Shown in pieces: positions 26,679 through 35,596 of a stretch of 59,533 nucleotides of DNA. Location of the stretch: NCBI GenBank assembly GCA_944320135.1, contig CALUGI010000020.1, positions 1 to 59,533 on the forward strand, in the 5' to 3' direction. Within the stretch, counting starts at the first letter, position 1. Every line of letters begins with the position of its first letter. The position numbers and the translations under genes are program-made. Source of the stretch: an uncultured Phocaeicola sp. (GTDB lineage Bacteria; Bacteroidota; Bacteroidia; Bacteroidales; Bacteroidaceae). The notes beneath the pieces are model-generated. The model saw only the letters and a list, made by a program, of their open reading frames with translations, did not search any database and was not told the origin of the DNA.

Positions 26679-29117
26679 TTATTTTTTCAATGATACGTAA
26701 ATAGGATTCCCTTCTATCAGCTCGGCACTCAAAACCGTGTTTCCGCCTTCGGTATGCGCCACGGACAACCCCGGAACTTCTTTGCCCGGTTCCACCTTCC
26801 ACACCCCTGCCAGCTCAACAGCCATCTGCGTGGGTCTCGCGGCCCATACGTTCTTGCCGGACCTCTTGGGGCGAAGGTTCGGATTGCACAACGCCAGCTC
26901 CAATCGTTCTCCGCCCTCGCTGCACCTTTCCATAACCAGCAGTTCCGTAGACGAAGCGCGCAACGCTCCGCAAGACAATCCCGATGCCGGAGCAAAAAAG
27001 GCATACGCCGTTGTCGAAGCCGGATTGTATCTCACCACATGCACAGAGTCTTGAGCCTCCATCACCTCGAACAACTTTCCCGCTTCTTGCAGCTCTGCCA
27101 CTTCCTCCATCCGGGACGGAGTGGCAGCCGGAACCGCGACAAACCGATAGGCTGCCTTTTCCGGCTTGACCCCATGCTCTATATACGCCTTGGCCACGGT
27201 CTCTTTGCCCAGTCCGGCCTCCAATCCGGCAGAAGAAGGAGTCTCCTGCTCCATATACTTTACAACCAACCTGTCATGCCCTTCCGGTATGTAATAGCCT
27301 GTCGTAACAGGCGCAAGCATCCATACGCTTTCTTTCGGGCCGACAACAGCCTCTTCTCCTTCTTTCATTTCTTTTCCGCTTACGAGCAAAGTCTTGCGCT
27401 TCTTCGAAACGACAGACTGAAACAGATTGGTAGCCGTCACATAATCGTCCGGATATTCGCCTTTCGCCTCTATGTCCGTGCCCATGCTGAACAACATCCC
27501 GTCTATAGCGAACACCGACTTGCAGAACTTCAGGTTAGTAGCCTCAAAACGCGGCTTCCCCCAACGGTCGTCCTGGTCGAAAGCGGCTGCAAACAGTCCG
27601 CAATCCTTCCAAGCCAGCGCTCCGGCAAAGTCCGTGGTAGAAGATTTCTGGTCGAAACGGTCCTTGTCGTTCTGTCCCGGCATCATCTCCTGCCAGTCCG
27701 GATAATGCACCGTCGTGCTTCCCGGCATCACGTTCCAATCCCAGCCTGCTCCTTTTTTCTTCTTGTCAGAAGGATAGCCGCTCGCCTCAAGGCCGCCTTC
27801 GTAAAGCACTTCCAACGTTCCATGACTCTGATATCGTCCCAAACGGTTCTGCTTGTTATATTGCTCCGAACCCCAGAAGTTTGTAGTAGGACATCGCATC
27901 ACGGCCACCCAGTTGTCTTTCCGGTATACGCCTGCCGGACTGAAGTTGAACTGATAGTATCCGTCGGCATTCAGTTCCGGAACGTCTTTGTATTTTTGCG
28001 TCTTATAGAAGAAATTGTAATAAGACGCCAGTTCCGGGTCGTATGGCACTCCGTCTATGTCTCCCCCGACCTCAATCAACGTTTCAAACAAGTTTCGCGT
28101 AAAACTTATCCCCGTGCCATAGAAAGGATGCCTTCCCGCCATGCTGTTTGCGTAGATACGGTCGTTGTCCGATTCCGAGCGCACAGCCATCAAATAAAGG
28201 CTGACTACTGCCTTCTTCATCCTCTGATAGGCTTCCTTGTCTATACGGAAAGAAGTCCCTTTCAATCTTCCCATATACTCCACCCATGTCTTGTAGGAAT
28301 ACATGTATCCATTGTAATGGCTGTTGTGATGAAAACCTGTCCCGTCCGGTTTCAGCACGTCTTTTCCGCCCGGAGAATACTGCGTACATGCCGACAGGAA
28401 GCGGGAAAACGCCGACAGTTCCTTCACCGCGACCTCATCATCCGGATGATGCACGGCACAGACGAACAGGTGGGGCGTCACATTGAACAGATAATCCGAA
28501 TTTACATGATTGCGTATATCTTCCGCATCCCAATGGAGCTGTTCGGCTTCAAGCAGATTCTGAACGGCCGCTATCAGCCGGGCCTTCCGCCAGTCATCGC
28601 AAACCGACAAAGCACTCAGCAAATCGGCCGGCACCTTCCGGACATCGTTGTAGTTGCTGTATTTATATTTCGGCACGCTTTCTATCACCTGCTGCGTAAA
28701 CAGATAATCAAGAAACAGATTGAACTCTTTCCGCGCGCTGCCCCCTTCCTGCTCCACCGCCGTGGCCAAGGCACGCACCGTCTTGCCCAAGTCTCTGGCC
28801 TGCTGCAAAGTGACTTTCCCGTTCTTTGCAAAAGCGGTGCCCGTAACCGTATGTTCGTCTACGCGGTTCAACCGGGCCAGCTGCACCTGGATTTTTGCAG
28901 TTTCAATTTCTCTTGCATTCGCTTTCGGAGAAGGCAGTTTATATTTCTTGCGGAGCATATTCAGTTCCTGCCTTTGTTCTTCAGAAATTGCATCCCCGCT
29001 CTCAGTCTGCTCCATTGGCAAACTGCAAATGCAACCGGCAGCAACCGGCATTGCCATAAACGCCACTCCGCACAACACCCACAGTTTTTTTAGATTTCTC
29101 AGTTTCATGCTTTTCAT
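26679..29117 (-). CDS. Polysaccharide lyase family 8, chondroitinase-ABC-like
   Basis: An 812-residue secreted lyase; the signal region ends in VAAGC, a probable lipobox. An (alpha/alpha) toroid covers about 45-380, then the antiparallel beta-sandwich domains typical of PL8. The catalytic block reads PDGTGFHHNSHYNGYMY: His264 and Tyr271 are seven residues apart, the spacing known for chondroitin sulfate ABC lyase (His501/Tyr508), while hyaluronate lyases have nine. SMAGRHPF (Arg329) follows as the expected arginine. PL8 enzymes cut glycosaminoglycans or xanthan by beta-elimination at uronic acids. A -7 box TACTTTTG (29142-29149, minus) lies about 25 bases upstream. It is paired with GH29 and sits opposite the second HTCS. 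Confidence 0.85.
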   Translation of the reverse strand: MKSMKLRNLKKLWVLCGVAFMAMPVAAGCICSLPMEQTESGDAISEEQRQELNMLRKKYKLPSPKANAREIETAKIQVQLARLNRVDEHTVTGTAFAKNGKVTLQQARDLGKTVRALATAVEQEGGSARKEFNLFLDYLFTQQVIESVPKYKYSNYNDVRKVPADLLSALSVCDDWRKARLIAAVQNLLEAEQLHWDAEDIRNHVNSDYLFNVTPHLFVCAVHHPDDEVAVKELSAFSRFLSACTQYSPGGKDVLKPDGTGFHHNSHYNGYMYSYKTWVEYMGRLKGTSFRIDKEAYQRMKKAVVSLYLMAVRSESDNDRIYANSMAGRHPFYGTGISFTRNLFETLIEVGGDIDGVPYDPELASYYNFFYKTQKYKDVPELNADGYYQFNFSPAGVYRKDNWVAVMRCPTTNFWGSEQYNKQNRLGRYQSHGTLEVLYEGGLEASGYPSDKKKKGAGWDWNVMPGSTTVHYPDWQEMMPGQNDKDRFDQKSSTTDFAGALAWKDCGLFAAAFDQDDRWGKPRFEATNLKFCKSVFAIDGMLFSMGTDIEAKGEYPDDYVTATNLFQSVVSKKRKTLLVSGKEMKEGEEAVVGPKESVWMLAPVTTGYYIPEGHDRLVVKYMEQETPSSAGLEAGLGKETVAKAYIEHGVKPEKAAYRFVAVPAATPSRMEEVAELQEAGKLFEVMEAQDSVHVVRYNPASTTAYAFFAPASGLSCGALRASSTELLVMERCSEGGERLELALCNPNLRPKRSGKNVWAARPTQMAVELAGVWKVEPGKEVPGLSVAHTEGGNTVLSAELIEGNPIYVSLKK

Positions 29118-29141
29118 TTTAGTCCCATTGTTTTGTTTCTA

Positions 29142-29149
29142 CAAAAGTA
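29142..29149 (-). promoter_or_regulatory. -7 box of the PL8-GH29 operon
   Basis: TACTTTTG on minus fits TAnnTTTG, with no -33 box. Upstream at about 29186-29200 lies the palindrome ATAGT-TAC-ACTAT, and TTCAAA...TTTGAA at about 29203-29222, which could be operator sites for an activator such as the HTCS. Confidence 0.45.
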
Positions 29150-29344
29150 AAGACGAAAAGTACAGCTCCTTTGAAGTTTTGTCTGTGATAGTTACACTAT
29201 TGTTCAAATCCGCCTTTTGAACGCGGCTCCTTCATTTAAGTTCCGTTCTTTCGATACGTCATTGCCCTGTATGGGGCAGAGTTGCCGGAGCTTATCAAGA
29301 CCTGCCGCCGGACGTTGACCCGTCAGCTTGCCGGACTTGTCCGC

Positions 29345-29505
29345 TCAACGTCCGGAGGTTGTGCGCTCAAGCCTGCGGGGTTTCCTGCCCGTCTTCCGCC
29401 GCCCGGTCGACGCCCCGCTTGCCTGCGCCTTGTCGCGGAACTTGGTTCTTCCCCGCCGAGCGGATTGGGGCTCTTTCTTGCCACGATTGAACTGTTGATT
29501 GCCAT
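29345..29505 (-). pseudogene. Possible frameshifted remnant of an HU-like DNA-binding protein gene
   Basis: From the ATG at 29505 (minus) the frame reads MAINSSIVARKSPNPLGGEEP, which resembles the N-terminus of the large HU-family proteins of Bacteroides (pattern V-A-R-K-x-P, then K-Y-Y-A-x-A). After EEP the matching continuation KFRDKAQASGAST lies in the next frame, and then resemblance stops with an Arg/Gly-rich tail. The gene would be 3-4 times longer if intact. The segment is GC-rich compared with its flanks. This is a resemblance from memory, not a confirmed match. Confidence 0.35.
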
Positions 29506-29765
29506 AATCTTTCGTTTTTGGGGTCCGTAAAAAGTTTCGTTTGTCTCTGCGGCGGAGGGGAGAGCCTTCCGGACGGCTTCCCTTCCGTCGATGCAGCAAA
29601 GGTAGGCAGACTCTCCCGCACGGAGTTTGCCAGATTGCCGAAGCGCGCGCAAACGTGCAGAAATGTGCAAAAAACGTAGTTAGCGCGCGCAATGTACTGA
29701 TAATCATCGATGTTTACTATAGCGTTTTTGATTGCAGCGTTGCGTTGTTTTCATGCGGGCCCTTA

Positions 29766-29914
29766 CGCCCTTACAGAATTACAGTTAGGTGGAATGCAAA
29801 ACGCACACATCCAAAAATGCAGTTATAAATTATACCATATATAATATATATAGCACTTTCTCCCGGAATGCGAAACTCCTAAAACCTAACTGTAACTGTA
29901 ATTCTGTAAGGGCG
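29766..29914. repeat. Inverted repeat with AT-rich centre
   Basis: CGCCCTTACAGAATTACAG at 29766 and its reverse complement ending at 29914 form long arms. The right arm has an extra copy of the hexamer CTGTAA/TTACAG, so it is 30 bases against 24. About 95 bases lie between, mostly A/T (TATATAATATATATAG). It sits in the gap between the divergent PL8 and HTCS genes and is not part of either promoter box. It looks like a dispersed intergenic repeat or the footprint of a small mobile unit together with the HU-like remnant. Confidence 0.55.
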
Positions 29915-30002
29915 CTGCGTGCGCTCATTCATGAAATGAAAAAAGCACCCGAAAAGAAAGAAAAAAAGAAATGAAAAAAGCCGTACTAAAACTGCAAAAC
30001 AT

Positions 30003-30033
30003 TTTGCTTCCTGCCTATATTTTCGTATCTTTG
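30003..30033 (+). promoter_or_regulatory. Promoter of the PUL2 HTCS gene
   Basis: TTTG (30003-30006), 19 bp, TATCTTTG (30026-30033): a perfect Bacteroides promoter. Transcription is expected near 30040, about 11 bases before the ATG, the same short-leader arrangement as the PUL1 HTCS. Confidence 0.75.
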
Positions 30034-30050
30034 TAACAAACATTATTTCA

Positions 30051-33000
30051 ATGAAAATCAGAGCCGTATTCCTTTTATTGACGCTATTATATGCCGCTGC
30101 AGTCCGAGCCATTCATTTCAAACATATCGGACCGGAGGAAGGGCTTGCCCATCCCACCGTCTTGTCCATCTGCCAAGATTCAATAGGAAGAATCTGGTTC
30201 GGAACGACGGAAGGACTCAGCGTCTATGACGGGAACCAAGTACACTCCTACAAACCCCACCAATACATCAATTCCCTCCCCTTGTTTCCGGGAGAAGCGG
30301 TCAAGAAGATTATCTCTACATCCGGAAGCGACTTGTATTTCATGACCAATATGGGATTTGTCAAATACAATATCCGGAAAGACGTTTTTACGACTATCTG
30401 GGAAAAGAACAGGATTCATTCAATATACAACCACCAAGGCTTGATTTGGATTGTCGTATCTCACGAACTGTATCAATGGGACGACAAGACACGCCAGCTG
30501 ACATTGCATACCCGGCTTCCTTTCGAAATATCCAACGAGTTTCTGATTGACCGGGAAGGCAGGAAATGGTTCGCTTCGCCCGAAGGCATATTCCGCACGG
30601 ACGATGACATCCATTTCAAAAAGATTACGGCAATCCCGAATGCCACGTCCATATTCGAATCAGGCAAAGGGGACATCTGGGCAGGAAGCAACGGGCAAGG
30701 GCTGTTCCGCATCACACCGGACGGGAAACTGATGCGATATACAGCCGAAAACTCATCGCACAAAGGATTGCGCTCAAACAAAATCAGAGAAATAGCAGAA
30801 GACGAAAAAGGGAATCTCTGGTTCGGAACGTTTGACGGACTTTATAAGTTCGACCCGCAAAAGGAAACGTTCACCTCTTACACACGGGAAGACAGGACCG
30901 GCGGAATCACGCATTCTTCCATTTATCCGGTATTCATCGACGAAGAAGGAACGCTATGGGCGGGCACTTACTTCGGGGGAGTCAATTATACTTCCGTGAA
31001 AGAAAGTTCGTTCACATTCTACAATTCCTCGGACAGGCAGAATTATCTCTCCAACCCGGTAGTAGGAAGCATGGCCGAAGACAAAAACGGAAATATCTGG
31101 ATATGCACGGAAGGCGGAGGGCTCAACATGCTGCAGCCGCAAAACGGCAACATCCGCCATTTCACGAGCAGCAAGCCTCCTTTTTACCTTCCGCACACCA
31201 ACCTCAAATCCATCCTCTATGATCCGGAAAAAGACATGCTCTACATCGGAACCAACTCAAAAGGGCTGTACAGTTACGACATACAGCGCAACAGATTCAA
31301 ACAAGAGATAAAAGAATATTCCGATTCTATCAGCACTATCGATAAAATGGCTCGCGAAGGAGACAAACTGTTTCTTTCAAGCCAACGGAAGATTTATGTC
31401 TATTCGCTGAAAGAACAAGAAATAACTTTATTGTACCAATCTCCGGACATTGCATCCGCACACGTACAAATAGACAGCAACAAGAACCTATGGGTGGTAG
31501 AAGGCACATCGGTGCATGTATTCGATACGAGAACTTTGCAAAAAATCCGGACATACGACTTGAGCGAACAAGGAATATTCAGCCGCATTATACGCACGTT
31601 CCAGTCATCAAAAGGGAATTGCTACATCTGCACATACGGAAACGGAATCATGAAGCTGGACACGCTCAGCAACAAGTTCGAACCTTTTCCTGCCCAAAGC
31701 CAGCCTTTGCTGAACAGCTATTGCTACCAGTTAGCTGAAACCCCTTCCGGAAAACTGATTGCAACAGGGGACAAAGGCATTACAGTGCTGACAGAAGAAG
31801 GAAACATATTAAAGTCGCTCCCGCTGGAAGGCCATTTTCCGTTAAACGCATTCATGAGAGACTGCGGACTGTTCGTCAGCAAGAACGGAACGATTTATGT
31901 AGGAAGCATTAACGGCATGGTCTCTTTCTCTGAAGAAGAACTGTTGAGACCGGACACTTACACCCCGCCTTATTTTGCAAATCTCTACGTGCATGGCAAT
32001 CTGATCCGTCCAAACGACCCAAGCGGGATTCTGAATGAAGGGCTTCCTTTTACCGGCAAGATTACGCTGACGCACAAACAGAACAAGATAGACATCTTAT
32101 TCGCATCACAAACCGACGCTTCAGGGCTTAACCCGCAACTCTACGAGTACAAACTTGAGGGAATGGACAAGACATGGTATCAAACTGCGCATAAATCCAT
32201 TTCATACACCAACCTTATGCCCGGAAACTATATTCTTGAACTGCGTAAAAAATCATTTTCTTCTTTGCCGGCAGAATCCAGAAAACTTCATATCGCCATA
32301 CTGCCGCCGTGGTATGCCAGCTGGTGGGCATGGACAATATGGACAATGCTTTTTCTGATTGTTTCCGCAACGGCCGTACACATCCTGCTGACGCGCAAGC
32401 GGCTGAACGATTCCATCATGAAAGAAAGAACTGAAAAGCAGAAAATCAAAGAAATCAACGAAGCCAAATTCAGATTCTTCACGAACGTCAGCCATGAATT
32501 CAAAACGCCGCTGACACTGATTGTCGGGCAACTGGAACTCCTGCTGCAGGAGTATCAGATAGTTCCGTCAACGTTCAACAAGCTGACGAAGGTAATCCGT
32601 CAGGCGCAACACCTCAGCAACCTGATTACCGAACTGATTGAATTCCGGAAATACGAGCAGGAGCAGATGACGCTCAAAGCAGCTCCGCATTCCATCAACC
32701 GGTATATGAACCAGATTTACGACAGTTTCAAAGAATTAGCCTTGCAACAGAACATAAAATATGCTTTTGAACCATGCAAAGAAGACGTTGAAGTATGGTT
32801 CGACGGCAAACAAATGCTGAAAGTGTTCTACAACCTTTTGGGAAACGCTTTCAAATATACGCCGAAAAACGGAGAAATAAGCGTCAGCCTTTCTGCTGAC
32901 AAACAACAAGGAACGGCAAACATCCGCATCATCGATAGCGGAGTAGGAATAAGCTCCAAAGAACTCGAACACGTGTTCGACCGCTTTTATCAGGCCGGCA

Positions 33001-34064
33001 ACCAAACGCCCAACGCACAATATCCCACAGGCACGGGAATAGGGCTGGCGCTTGCCAAAACCATCGTCGAAGCGCACAAGGGAACTATCGGAGTGAAAAG
33101 CCAAACCGGATACGGAACTATATTTACCGTCACACTCCGGTTAGGAGACAAGCACCTTCGAGCGGACAAAAACATTCTTTTTGAGGAAAACGGCACGCAG
33201 CCATTCCACATAGACATGCCGCATCATTATCTGCCTGCCGGAGGACACAAAGCTGAAAAAGAAGAAAAGAACATTCCGGACGAAGAGAAGCCGACCGCCA
33301 TACTGATAGAAGACAATGCGGAACTGCTGGACATCTTGGTCAACCTTTTCACGCCTTTTTTCAACGTGCATACCGCCGGCAACGGCAAAGAAGGCTACGA
33401 ACTTGTCCGGCAGATAAAGCCCGACATTGTCGTGAGCGACGTGATGATGCCCGAAATGACAGGAACCGAACTATGCAGCAAGGTGAAGAACGACATCGAA
33501 TTATGCCATATCCCCGTTGTCCTGCTTACGGCGCTGAACCTTCCGGAGCAAACGATTGAAGGATTGGTGAGGGGAGCGGACGACTATATCAGCAAGCCTT
33601 TCAATGCGCAAGTGCTGTTGGCACGATGCAACAACCTCATACGTTCGCGAAAAATGCTTCACCAGCTGTTTACCAAACAACCGGATGCGGCGGTTTCCGT
33701 CGTGGCTACCAACAAACTGGATCAGGAATTTATGAAGAAAGTCATGACGATTATCGACAACAACCTGATCGACCCTGAGTTCAACAACGACAAATTGGCA
33801 AGCGAAATGTACATGGGAAGAAGCTCGTTCTACAACAAATTCAAAGCGCTCACCGGCATGTCGCCCAATGATTTTATCAGTTCATACAAGCTGAAGAAGG
33901 CAAGCGTGCTGCTGAAAAGTAATCCGGAGCTTTCCATATCCGAGATAGCAGACCGATTGGGATACAACACGCTCAGCTATTTCTGCCGCAAGTTCAAGGA
34001 ACAGTTCAAGGTGTCTCCGTCCAAATTCAGAGAAGAAGGAAAAGCCGACCGGCAAGAATCATAG
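30051..34064 (+). CDS. Hybrid two-component system regulator (HTCS) of PUL2
   Basis: A 1337-residue protein with signal peptide MKIRAVFLLLTLLYAAAVRA. In order: propeller repeats of the periplasmic sensor (DSIGRIWFGTTEGLSVYD, NLWFGTFDGLYKFD, NIWICTEGGGLNML and others) to about residue 650, a Y_Y_Y domain (about 680-750), membrane helix about 755-780, kinase with His about 814 in VSHEFKTPL, ATP-binding GTGIGLALAK, receiver with DVMMPEMTG (Asp about 1127) and AraC-type helix-turn-helix (about 1230-1330). It should detect an oligosaccharide product and activate the surrounding operons. It is the only gene on plus besides the beta-helix gene directly after it, whose promoter region carries iterated TGCAA motifs. 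Confidence 0.95.
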   Translation: MKIRAVFLLLTLLYAAAVRAIHFKHIGPEEGLAHPTVLSICQDSIGRIWFGTTEGLSVYDGNQVHSYKPHQYINSLPLFPGEAVKKIISTSGSDLYFMTNMGFVKYNIRKDVFTTIWEKNRIHSIYNHQGLIWIVVSHELYQWDDKTRQLTLHTRLPFEISNEFLIDREGRKWFASPEGIFRTDDDIHFKKITAIPNATSIFESGKGDIWAGSNGQGLFRITPDGKLMRYTAENSSHKGLRSNKIREIAEDEKGNLWFGTFDGLYKFDPQKETFTSYTREDRTGGITHSSIYPVFIDEEGTLWAGTYFGGVNYTSVKESSFTFYNSSDRQNYLSNPVVGSMAEDKNGNIWICTEGGGLNMLQPQNGNIRHFTSSKPPFYLPHTNLKSILYDPEKDMLYIGTNSKGLYSYDIQRNRFKQEIKEYSDSISTIDKMAREGDKLFLSSQRKIYVYSLKEQEITLLYQSPDIASAHVQIDSNKNLWVVEGTSVHVFDTRTLQKIRTYDLSEQGIFSRIIRTFQSSKGNCYICTYGNGIMKLDTLSNKFEPFPAQSQPLLNSYCYQLAETPSGKLIATGDKGITVLTEEGNILKSLPLEGHFPLNAFMRDCGLFVSKNGTIYVGSINGMVSFSEEELLRPDTYTPPYFANLYVHGNLIRPNDPSGILNEGLPFTGKITLTHKQNKIDILFASQTDASGLNPQLYEYKLEGMDKTWYQTAHKSISYTNLMPGNYILELRKKSFSSLPAESRKLHIAILPPWYASWWAWTIWTMLFLIVSATAVHILLTRKRLNDSIMKERTEKQKIKEINEAKFRFFTNVSHEFKTPLTLIVGQLELLLQEYQIVPSTFNKLTKVIRQAQHLSNLITELIEFRKYEQEQMTLKAAPHSINRYMNQIYDSFKELALQQNIKYAFEPCKEDVEVWFDGKQMLKVFYNLLGNAFKYTPKNGEISVSLSADKQQGTANIRIIDSGVGISSKELEHVFDRFYQAGNQTPNAQYPTGTGIGLALAKTIVEAHKGTIGVKSQTGYGTIFTVTLRLGDKHLRADKNILFEENGTQPFHIDMPHHYLPAGGHKAEKEEKNIPDEEKPTAILIEDNAELLDILVNLFTPFFNVHTAGNGKEGYELVRQIKPDIVVSDVMMPEMTGTELCSKVKNDIELCHIPVVLLTALNLPEQTIEGLVRGADDYISKPFNAQVLLARCNNLIRSRKMLHQLFTKQPDAAVSVVATNKLDQEFMKKVMTIIDNNLIDPEFNNDKLASEMYMGRSSFYNKFKALTGMSPNDFISSYKLKKASVLLKSNPELSISEIADRLGYNTLSYFCRKFKEQFKVSPSKFREEGKADRQES

Positions 34065-34080
34065 TGTTAAAAGCCGCAGA

Positions 34081-34146
34081 TTGCACAAAAGTGCAATTGT
34101 TGCAAACAATGCAAGGCTGCGAAAGCGGATGAAACGCATACCTTTG
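34081..34146 (+). promoter_or_regulatory. Iterated TGCAA operator and promoter of the beta-helix gene
   Basis: TGCAA occurs at 34092, 34101 and 34110, exactly 9 bp apart, with TGCAC at 34082 ten bases earlier. ATTGCAC-AAAA-GTGCAAT and ATTGTT-GCA-AACAAT are perfect inverted repeats in the same stretch. A -7 box TACCTTTG follows at 34139-34146 with no -33 box. The layout suggests an activator-dependent promoter, the activator most likely being the HTCS encoded just before it. Confidence 0.5.
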
Positions 34147-34186
34147 GCATCGTTATTTTCATTCACTAACTAAACTCGTCATCACT

Positions 34187-35392
34187 ATGAAAAAGTATTT
34201 TCTGCTTGCATTGGCTTTGACATTCGCCGGAACCTGTTGTTTTGCGGAAACGGAAAAAGGAAATGGCTCCCGAACCGTATCCGAAACGCCACGCACAAAG
34301 TACAGGGCAGGCGACCCGGACGTGAAATTCGACAAATCAAAATTCGACCCCGACTATCCGCAAATCAGAGAATGGGTCAAGGCAGGAGTCAGAGGGGGAA
34401 TCCCTTTCGTTGACAAACTGGAAATCAAAGAAACGCTTGAACCGGGAGCGAACAGTGCGGACATCAACGCGGCCATACGCAAGGCGGCGAAGCAAGGAGG
34501 GGGAGCTGTCCTGCTCAAAAAAGGCACTTACAACATCAACGCCAAGGTGCGCATGAAAAGCAAAGTCGTCCTGCTCGGAGAAGACCGCAAGGAAACGGTC
34601 TGCATCATCAACAAGAACATGACGGAAGGGGCCGCCTTCGAGTTCGGGGCAAACCAGTCGCATAGCGGCATCTGCAGGCTGACCGTCAAAGGAGGATGGC
34701 TCAACAAGAACGGAGAGAACAAGCCCTTCTACAATTGGAACGTCGGCTCGAAGGAGAACAACGAGCTTCCCGGAAACGGAGTCGTGTCCGTCATGTTCGC
34801 AAGGGACTCGCACGATTGCTGGATTGACGACATGGACATCTTGAACAGCGCCGATTTCCCGATGCGCTCGCACGGCACGCACCACACGATGCGCAACCTC
34901 TACGTGGACGGATGCTTCAACAAGCACGGAGGATGCCACGGCTATTTCTTCTTGCTGAACAGCTACAACCTCGTGACCGAGTGCCGCATCACGCATCTAA
35001 GGCACATCTCAATCCAGACGGAGAATGCGGAATACAACGTGGTGTACAACAACGATTTCGAGCAGGAGGTCAGTTTCCATCACGGGGACAACGGAAACAA
35101 CCTGATTGAGTTCAACCGAATCACTCTGCCGGAAGACATGCCCGGAAAACGGCCCAACTACACGGCTATCATGGGGCCGTGGTCAATCCAGCACAGCGTT
35201 TCGGCAAACGACAACTTCATCTTCCGCAACCGCTGCCTTGAAAAGAACCATAACAACGCAACTCCTTGGTCGGACGACACCAAAGTGTATGTCGGGCCGA
35301 TGATGGTGAAGCCGAAAGACTTGTACTCAAACTTCGTGGAGAAACCTGAATACAAAGTCCCTTCGGGAGGGACGTTCTACCCCATCCGTTAG
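34187..35392 (+). CDS. Secreted right-handed beta-helix protein, candidate lyase
   Basis: A 401-residue protein with signal peptide MKKYFLLALALTFAGTCCFA. From about residue 95 it shows the pectate-lyase-like beta-helix start (DINAAIRKAAKQGGGAVLLKKGTY, then a chain of short strands with ladder residues: CRLTVKGG, CWIDDMDILN, HHTMRNLYVDG, ECRITHLRHISIQ, NVVYNNDF, NLIEFNRI). His-rich positions (RSHGTHHTM, SFHHGD) could form an active site. It resembles the C-terminal part of the DUF4955-type protein at 38245. No catalytic triad of a known PL family can be assigned, so it may be a lyase, an epimerase or only a binding protein. It is transcribed from its own operator-rich promoter after the HTCS gene. 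Confidence 0.65.
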   Translation: MKKYFLLALALTFAGTCCFAETEKGNGSRTVSETPRTKYRAGDPDVKFDKSKFDPDYPQIREWVKAGVRGGIPFVDKLEIKETLEPGANSADINAAIRKAAKQGGGAVLLKKGTYNINAKVRMKSKVVLLGEDRKETVCIINKNMTEGAAFEFGANQSHSGICRLTVKGGWLNKNGENKPFYNWNVGSKENNELPGNGVVSVMFARDSHDCWIDDMDILNSADFPMRSHGTHHTMRNLYVDGCFNKHGGCHGYFFLLNSYNLVTECRITHLRHISIQTENAEYNVVYNNDFEQEVSFHHGDNGNNLIEFNRITLPEDMPGKRPNYTAIMGPWSIQHSVSANDNFIFRNRCLEKNHNNATPWSDDTKVYVGPMMVKPKDLYSNFVEKPEYKVPSGGTFYPIR

Positions 35393-35401
35393 ACATTCCG
35401 C

Positions 35402-35547
35402 AAGAGGCTGTCTCAAAATCAAAGAGTAATGTCATCTGAGCAAAGCGAAGGATTTCGTGTGCATCAGCTTATGTTTCCGAGATTCTTCACTGCGTTCAGA
35501 ATGACAAAATAAAAGCTGGTCTTTATTTTGAGACAACCTCTTTTTTT
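35402..35547. repeat. Long imperfect inverted repeat (intergenic repeat)
   Basis: The ends AAGAGGCTGTCTCAAAAT (35402-35419) and ATTTTGAGACAACCTCTTT (35525-35543) are complementary with two mismatches. The inner parts TGTCAT-CTGAGCAAAGCGAAGGATT and the reverse complement of GATTCTTCACTGCGTTCAGAATGACA also pair imperfectly. The whole is a 145 bp foldback with a T-run on plus, lying after the beta-helix gene and before the convergent PL8 gene. The inner TGTCATTCTGA...GAAGAATC type sequence is a dispersed repeat in Bacteroidetes. It may end transcription of the plus-strand gene. Confidence 0.65.
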
Positions 35548-35596
35548 ACGCAAAGGCCGAGGGGCTTTTGCGCAAAAACGCCGACACTTGACCGCC

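Noticed and set aside
26754-29093. A 779-codon open frame on plus
   Set aside because: It lies wholly antisense to the PL8 gene and has the His/Arg/Leu-rich make-up of a reverse-frame shadow, with no family features.
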